Of a stretch of DNA of 39,892 nt, positions 33,407 to 39,892 are shown piece by piece (within the stretch, counting starts at the first letter, position 1; each line of letters starts with the position of its first letter). The notes beneath the pieces were generated by a model that saw only the letters and a program-made list of their open reading frames with translations, searched no databases and was not told the origin of the DNA. The translations under genes and the position numbers were made by a program. This DNA is from Chromera velia (lineage: Eukaryota; Sar; Chromeraceae), in NCBI GenBank assembly GCA_018398765.1, contig JAHBMJ010005778.1:1-39892 (forward strand), given 5' to 3'.

Positions 33407-34354
33407 GGGGCACACAGACAGTCAGAGGAAAAGGGAGCGACAGACTTCGATTTTTGACTGAGGGGGTGGAGGGGAGGGGAAAAGAGCATGACAGATGAGT
33501 GAGGTGTACTCGAAACTTTCCCGTGTCCAAATTAACGGACCTCGCTCTGCTTGTATAAGAATGTCCAATCGCTTGCCTTCCCCCTGTTTCCATCATTGTG
33601 CATTGGCATCACGCTACACTCCTCTGCGTGGACTGCACTGAGGGATGCAGATAGGTGAGAGAGAGTGCGAATAAAGGTGGGGGGAGTGTGCAAGCGAGAA
33701 TGCAGCTGAGATTTCTCAGCCGCGCTTTATGGCATGAAAGGAGGAAGGATGCTGTTGAGGAATGCAGAACTAGGGGGGGTGTTCGTCAGAGTGTAGGTCA
33801 GAGTGTGCATGCATGTCGGAAGGACTGCAGGAGGGGTGGCAGAGATGCACCTGCAGTTCCCTCGTGTTGATGGCCCAAACGGTGGCGACTGCATGCGTGA
33901 AGGGTATTGTATTGAAGCCCGGCAAAGATTCGGGTAATTAAGTGGTTTTTTCAGTCCAGGTTTGTGATTCATGCATGCAGTTTTGGAATGAATTTGCAAT
34001 GAAGTAAAAACAATGCAGAATCCAAGAAATAAATGTATAGTTCATGCTGAGCAGGTTGTGTTATAAACTATCAAACTGAAAAATTATAACCAATATGTAT
34101 AGGTATTGTGTGCCGTCCGAGTGCGTCCCACATAGATACCGCGGCCAATCTAGCAGCCAATACGGTATGTCCCAACGTGGCAGTGCGGGGGCCACAGCAA
34201 CATACTATTCTATCCGTAACATCCCAGTGGATATTTTTGGTAATTTCTAGCTCACCAGTACGTTCTTGAACACTGTTTTGTCCAGGTGACTGATAGAATG
34301 AGACCTAGCCTCCCGATCGACTGATGGTCTCACGTGACTACGATCCATAGGTTC
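33407..34354. other. Demethylase 3' flank, then AT-rich spacer
   Basis: AATAAA at 33670-33675, about 265 bp past the stop, may be a poly(A) signal. Beyond about 33900 the sequence turns AT-rich and I see no gene. Confidence 0.45.
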
Positions 34355-34414
34355 GTTGCACCATGCCTAGACTGCCTACGTATGGAGCCTAGATGAGTCT
34401 AGCTAGTACATAAT
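34355..34414. repeat. Direct repeat, left copy
   Basis: gttgcaccatgcctagactg, followed by a cctacgtatgg and gtctagct tail, recurs with about one change per eight bases at 36077-36127. The two copies bracket the foldback element at 35101-35972. Confidence 0.8.
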
Positions 34415-35100
34415 CTGGGCCGTGCACTAGATTAAAAAAAAAAAACAGAACTTATAATCTGATATAAAAAAAATAGTGATAGGGACAGACAGTCTGAAAT
34501 GGTCTAAGATAGAAATCCTTTACATAGCCTGTAACACAGGCCCGGGGTCTTAAAAGCAGTTTTCAAGAGTCCGAGGCTCAGAGTCTAAGGCTCTCCAAGA
34601 GGGTTTCATGATATGTAGAGTCAGACCCCTCCTCTTCTTCTACAAGGCACGTACCCCCCCTCAACTCCCCACACGTTCAAAGCCTGAATCGCCGAGAGAC
34701 GGTTCTGGACATTAATTCTAAAACTTGATAGCAGAGGCCTCTTGTGCAGTCTTTCTACTATCAAAATAGAGTAGGCCTACACAAACAAGTCTTGGTCCAT
34801 TCTTGGTCCTCTTGATTTATCTTGTTCCTCTTCTTTAAATAAATATGATCAAAGTCACCCCACCCCCTCAAAGGGCCGGCCCCACTTAATGAGACTTAGG
34901 TGCCGTATTCACCTGACCCAATACTTTGAAAGTGACCTCTTTGGAATTCTTTAGACAAACCTCCGCCACGTATTTAAACTTCCATAAATCCAGAGCTAGA
35001 GTGGACGGAAATTAATAAAGTGTTTCATCAGGCAGTCCACGACGTCTTGCCGTATAGTATATGATTAAGAATATTTTTTATAGTATGGGATTAAGAATCG
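34415..35100. other. AT-rich spacer, no gene seen
   Basis: No coding signal on either strand and no clear repeat apart from short A runs. Confidence 0.5.
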
Positions 35101-35972
35101 TACGCATCCCGGCAGTGACCTATGCGATAATGGACCCTACTTGGGGCTCTCAGATGGTAAAAAAATTAAAAACACTTTGTATAGTAAAATTAAGCCTATA
35201 TATAGCATGGTTATGACTTTTCTAACACTTTTCAAGGTTTTTTTTTATATATTTTAGCTTGTTTAAAAGTTTATATATTTGCCTTACAAAAGCTTTAAAA
35301 AGGCTTCCTAAATATAGATGCAACATAGATGGGCGCAGGTCCCTTAGAGCGCAGGGGGAGTTCCTTGGATTGCCAGTGCCTGAGACTGGCAATGCACAGG
35401 ATCAACAGATGGAAAACAACGATGCAAACGATGAAAACAATGCACAGCTTGTGTCTTTTGGCATTGCAGGGTTACTGACAACAGATAATGTGCTTAACGG
35501 GGCACTGCATGGTAGACAGAGAGATCTGAGGGGGTGAGTGGGGGTGCCGGGTGGGGCGGCGGGCAGCAGCGGGGCCTCAGCGTTAGTGCGGGGGTTGAAC
35601 ATACAATTCCGAAGGCTCATTAGATCTAAGCATACAATTCTGTGCGCCAAATGTTTGATAGATGCTGGCGTTTTTATGGAAATACCCCTAGCTAGCCTAT
35701 ATATTTATCTCATGATGATTGCCACCTCCATGATGCGTATGTTGCCCCCATAGTTGGGAGACCTTTTTAAAGCTTTTTTAAGGCAAATATGTAGTCTTGT
35801 AAACAAGCTAGAACATGTAAAAAACCTTTAAAAGTGTTAAAAAAGTCATAGCTATGCTATATATAGGCTTAATTTTGCTATACAAAGTGTTTTTAATTTT
35901 TTTACCATCTGAGAGCCCCTTACATAGGCGAAATAGAGTCCATTACCACATAGGTCACTGCTGGGATGCGTA
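35101..35972. mobile_element. 0.87-kb foldback element with about 210-bp inverted arms
   Basis: The left arm (35101-35306) and right arm (35761-35972) are inverted copies, including a perfect 42-bp block (35143-35184 against 35878-35919). Outer ends are tacgcatccc and gggatgcgta. The roughly 450-bp centre is GC-richer than the arms and holds an open segment to 35537 (for example QGEFLGLPVPETGNAQDQQM) that looks like captured or remnant coding sequence. No transposase motif is visible. Clear target-site duplications were not found, so the true ends may lie further out. Confidence 0.8.
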
Positions 35973-36076
35973 TATAGATCATTTTAAGTTGTACTAGGTA
36001 TAATGTATTGCACTGAAAATCAAGTTGCAGTATAATGCTGCTATTAATGCAAGTATTATGCAATTTGCCAACTACA

Positions 36077-36127
36077 GTTGCACCTTGCCTAGAGTGCCTA
36101 CATATGGGGTCTAGCTGGTACACAATA
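36077..36127. repeat. Direct repeat, right copy
   Basis: This is the partner of 34355-34414: gttgcaccttgcctagagtg, then cctacatatggggtctagct. Together they bracket a region of about 1.7 kb that includes the foldback element. Confidence 0.8.
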
Positions 36128-36190
36128 AGGCATCACATAAAAAGCTAGATCTTTTTTAATTTCTTTTCCATTTGTTTGATGCGACAATTA

Positions 36191-36683
36191 GTGACTAGGT
36201 TTGATTTGATTTGATTTGAGGTTGGGCTCAACCTCAAATCAAATCTGCCGGTATGATGGGGCTTACTCTAACACCCCTATGAAATCTACATTAAATCTAC
36301 CTCAAATCTGACTTTTAACCTCAAATCTGTGCCCTGGGGAGCTTCACCCCCAGACCCCCCGTTTTCATTGTTACAAAGGCGACTTTAACATAACAAACAA
36401 AAACACAACTGAACAAAATAAAGTATTCTACCATTTTTTTTTAAAAAATGCTTCAAAGTTGTTTCAAATCGAATCATTTGGATTCATTTCTTCTTAAACA
36501 ATCAAAAACCTAAAATTGTGAGTTGTTATTAGTAAAAACTGGAAGAGCTCACATGTTAGGGAACCTGTGAAGTTAAACCTCAAATCTAACCTCAAATTTG
36601 CTTAGATTTGTAAATCTAAAGCCTTAACGTTAAATCAAATCAAATCAAGTCAAATTTAAATCTATCAAATCAAACCTGGTCAC
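36191..36683. mobile_element. 493-bp TA-flanked MITE with GTGAC(T/C)AGG termini
   Basis: The left end reads GTGACTAGGTTTGATTTGAT. The right end is its inverted partner with one change (GTGACCAGG). TA lies immediately outside both ends (36189-36190, 36684-36685). Next to the left end a perfect 17-bp hairpin occupies 36208-36245 with a GGCT loop. The interior has repeated aaatct/tcaaatc units and no coding capacity. Confidence 0.85.
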
Positions 36684-38110
36684 TAGCGACCATCACGATC
36701 GACTTATACGTACTGGGGTCCCTAGCTTATACCAGTCTTGCTAGTAGTCTTGTAGCTAGTCTTGTAGTAATCTAGGGAATAACGAATAATAAATACTAAT
36801 ATAACAATAATTAACGACCATAAAATACATTTCGTATCCTAATATATGATGAAGATGGTTTCAAGCTTTTGATCTTTCTAAAATAGGTTTAGACATCCAA
36901 ACCTGGCATTTGGAGCACCTTCCTTATATTTGATTTATAAGTTACTATGATGTTCTATCCAGTGCTCCTTAGTAATGAAGCTAAATTAATGTGTCATCCC
37001 TGTTTCTAGTCATGTTTTAAATTTTTAAGCTTTTTTTGAATTTTTTGATCATATATTTCATAAAAAAAAAGCTTCAAGTCGATTTCGTAGATGAACTATA
37101 TATCTTGAAGCAAATTAGCAGTGTTTTAAAAGTTTGTTACCTTCCAAAGGCAGGCAAAGTTCAGGGCGGAATCAATTTAAAACTCATGTAGCCAGAGTCA
37201 TGCTTGCTGATACGATATATAGAGCTAGATATAGATGATCGTTCAGCGTTGCTACAATAAGACTGACAGAGAACCTTTAAGGCCTCTGCAGTAATTTGAT
37301 TCCTGGGCGCTAGAGAACTTAATCCATCGAAGGCAGAACTTGTCAAACAATGGAATTCATTCCCTAGTTTATGCATTCCTTGCACACAAAGGCATATATG
37401 CAATACGCCGTAAGGCATGCATGCAGTGCGGCGGTGCAACTTACATACTGATCTGTATAGTGCGGCGGTGCGCGCACGCATGTCTCTGGTGGTAACTCTA
37501 AATCTAGCTCTAAAATTCAGAGTCTAAATGACATACAAACAAATCTAGAAAAAATAGGAAAAAAATGAATGTATAGTATATTCTAACTTCTAGTCTCAGT
37601 TAAAATAATATGATGCATGGTTGTCTACACCGGTTTATAGCAAATTTAATTTAATTAAAACTAGAATCGAAACATATTTTAATGATATTTATTTAAGAGC
37701 CAAATAAAGATCGATGAAAGAACTCTTTGAACAAATGTTTTCTATAGTTGTTTTAGTCACTTTTCTGCAAGCCGTTCTCCCCTAAAAGCCCTAAATATAA
37801 AAAGGTCTATCAAATTGAGATGTTTAGTAGACGGACTCGTGAACAAAATGTTCTTTTTTTTCAAGCCAGTAGAAACCCCTTCGGATCCACCTTTTATACA
37901 CAGAACAAAAAAAGTATGAAAACACCGTGACGTACCATGACGGCTTGAATCAATGAAATAAATTCATAAAAATCTACTCATGTCACGCCTCAGCTACTTC
38001 CTTTTTTAGAATTTGAGTGACCTTCATACTCTTTTCGAACGGTACTGTGTCTGCATTGAAATTCTGAAATTAACCGCCAGAATGCACATTCTCTATCCAT
38101 TTAAGCATAC
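36684..38110. other. AT-rich region, no gene seen
   Basis: Stops are dense in all frames. I find no rRNA, tRNA or protein signal. Confidence 0.55.
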
Positions 38111-38412
38111 ATGACTAGACCACAGAGGGATCCCTATTACAGCCACCCCCTCCACATATTCTCTGTTCCACTCCTTCCTTTGCTTATCGATCCCTCCCTC
38201 CAACCATCTACCCCTCACTTCTTCTTGTTGTACAGAGAATCTGATTTACTTTGTTACTCTACCTGCATGCTAAAAGAGACCTCTAAAACCTTTTTTCTCC
38301 ACAAAAGCGCGCACAACTAGACTACGTGTACAGAGGGATCCGTGCTATAGCCATTCCCTCCATCTATACTCTGTCTCATCCGTCCTTTAAGTTATGTTTA
38401 TCGATGCCTCCA
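38111..38412. repeat. Imperfect tandem duplication of about 200 bp
   Basis: actagaccacagagggatcc, with a ctccacatattctctgt tail, at 38112 recurs as actagactacgtgtacagag, ggatcc and ctccatctatactctgt at about 38317. The copies share the order of landmarks through tatcgat(g)cctcc but have diverged by small indels. Confidence 0.75.
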
Positions 38413-38759
38413 TTCATCAAATTTGAATGCATGCGCTTATGTGGTAGACGACTTTCCCTTCTTCTTGGCCATGTCCTTTTTGATGGATTTCTGGGCCGTC
38501 GTGCTCAGCCTGCTGCTGCTGCATACAGGGAGAGAAAGATTGACATCTGTTAACTTAAAGAGAGAAGGGACTACCATAGAGACGAAGGATCATGCAAACG
38601 TCTTCCTTGAGATAAAGATGACACTGTTCTCTACTGTACTGGGAAACGAATGGCCACATGTATATGCAAACATACACATATCATCTGTGTCACTGTCTCT
38701 CCTCGAAGGACGCCGCCCACTAGCTATCGTCTAGAAGAATTTAACCCCAGGCCTGTGGT

Positions 38760-38855
38760 GGACCGGAAATGCCGCTATCTGCTGGACCGGAAATGCCGCT
38801 GTCTGATTGACCAGAAACGCTGCTGTCTGCTGGACCGGAAACGCCGTTGTCTGCC
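38760..38855. repeat. Four copies of a 24-bp repeat
   Basis: ggaccggaaatgccgctatc plus tgct repeats at 38760, 38784, 38808 and 38832 with a few substitutions. The period is a multiple of three, so one plus frame reads an eight-residue repeat (DRKCRYLL, DRKCRCLI, DQKRCCLL, DRKRRCLP). No surrounding gene could be established, so coding status is open. Confidence 0.85.
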
Positions 38856-39892
38856 CTCATGCATCGATATGTATCACTTGCGTGTGCCCAAAGTATAGAA
38901 GGCACCATGCAAAAGAATAATCGTTCGAATGCGTTCACGTCGGGACTCTGAGATGCCGCTGCGCGTAGGCCTTATGGTCAGACCCCCACTCCTCACCCTC
39001 TGCCCGTTGAATGAGATGCTACTACACATACTCCCGTACATTATGATATACAAAAACAGCTAGCCAAAGTTTGCCAATGGACGTGAAAAGATGCAAGGAA
39101 AGGAATGAAGTTCAGTCTCTATCAGGCAAGAATAATGATTATCACCATGTAATGGTTATGGAATCTTGGGTTGATTATGCTTCCCAAGACTTCCAACACA
39201 GTGGCAACAAAAGTCAAACAAATGGAGCTTTAATTGCATGATGCAGCGAACAGACCGTGAGGTTTTCTTCTGTTCCCTGAACTGCTGTTTCTTGTATGCT
39301 GCAGTCAAATCCTGTACAAATTCCATGCGATATATTGATACCAAAAAGTATGTGTACATATCTGAATATAATTGATTGTACGGCTGCACTGATCAAATGA
39401 TGAAATGAGCGAATGAAAAGAGTCACAGAAGAACAATACTTATGAAGCTGAAAAGAGTCACATCCATGCTTGCACATTGATCAACGGTCTCTGATTAAAG
39501 GCAGTCTGTCTGTTGCACGCAAGTCAGACTCTACCAGGTTGAGATGTTTTATTCAGGCCCCAGACTCATTTTAAGAGTAGGCTAAGCCCCTCTCAAAGTA
39601 CCGTCAAATGCTGCATCTTTCTACTGTTTTGACTATCTGACTGGTCGTTCCCTTTGTGTGTCTGATACACTGACCAGAGGCAGGAGGGGAGGTAAGCAGT
39701 TTGGATGCTCGCAGTCAGTGCATTCGCGATCATGCTGCACGCATGAATATGTATATATGAAAAAGTCAGACAGATGCGTGTACAAATTGAATGCGAGTAC
39801 ATAAATGAAAAGTATCAGACATGCACGTACTGCCAGTGTTTCACAGGAAGCAACCTCGCAAGTGCTACAAAAAACTGTGTTGAGAGAGACAG
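38856..39892. other. Spacer, no gene seen
   Basis: Mixed-composition sequence with short frames only (up to 87 codons). Nothing is recognised on either strand. Confidence 0.5.

Overview
The window is nuclear DNA of a eukaryote with a repeat-rich, intron-rich genome. Coding exons are moderately GC-rich. Introns and spacers are full of CT/GA, CA, TTC and (GACA) microsatellites, with AT-rich islands carrying foldback elements. Short phase-consistent exons (one of 21 nt), a zinc-knuckle plus OTU protease and a degenerate ankyrin-type protein suggest a chromerid or related alveolate alga such as Chromera velia. That assignment is inference; a stramenopile or another alveolate cannot be excluded from sequence alone.

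Layout. 1-1708 (+): the 3' part of a secreted subtilisin-like protease (S8) with a Thr-rich linker and a duplicated four-cysteine domain. 1709-4750: spacer with a 99-bp tandem duplication, microsatellites and an AT-rich island. 4752-10074 (+): a 14-exon OTU cysteine protease of about 408 aa, reconstructed from codon phase. 10075-13391: spacer with a large CA array and a 410-bp foldback MITE flanked by TA. 13392-18081 (-): a 6-exon, 765-aa degenerate ankyrin-type protein, convergent with the OTU gene. 18082-18971: divergent promoter interval with a GC-rich duplicated insertion. 18972-23018 (+): a 9-exon gene for a Gly/Phe-rich protein of unknown function, closed by phase except for a one-base excess in its second exon, which contains a G9 run. 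23050-26300: weak coding signal, a 289-nt assembly gap inside a repeat family, and a tandem array with a 211-bp higher-order period. 26300-29740: minisatellite, about 1.1 kb of (CAGA)n, a satellite family with monomers in both orientations, and (GACT)n. 31061-33406 (+): an intronless KDM4-type JmjN/JmjC histone demethylase. 33407-39892: AT-rich and essentially gene-free, with a 0.9-kb foldback element, a second TA-flanked MITE and two short tandem duplications.

The genes do not form an operon or a recognisable pathway. They are unrelated housekeeping or regulatory functions (proteolysis, deubiquitination, chromatin demethylation, protein interaction) separated by repeats. The strongest general observations are the unusual 5' splice sites (GTC at +1 to +3 in 15 of 27 modelled introns), the duplicated Cys-rich domain on the subtilase, two TA-flanked foldback elements, and a satellite with alternating 188/200-bp monomers.

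All exon coordinates were worked out by hand from codon phase and GT/AG sites and have no transcript support.
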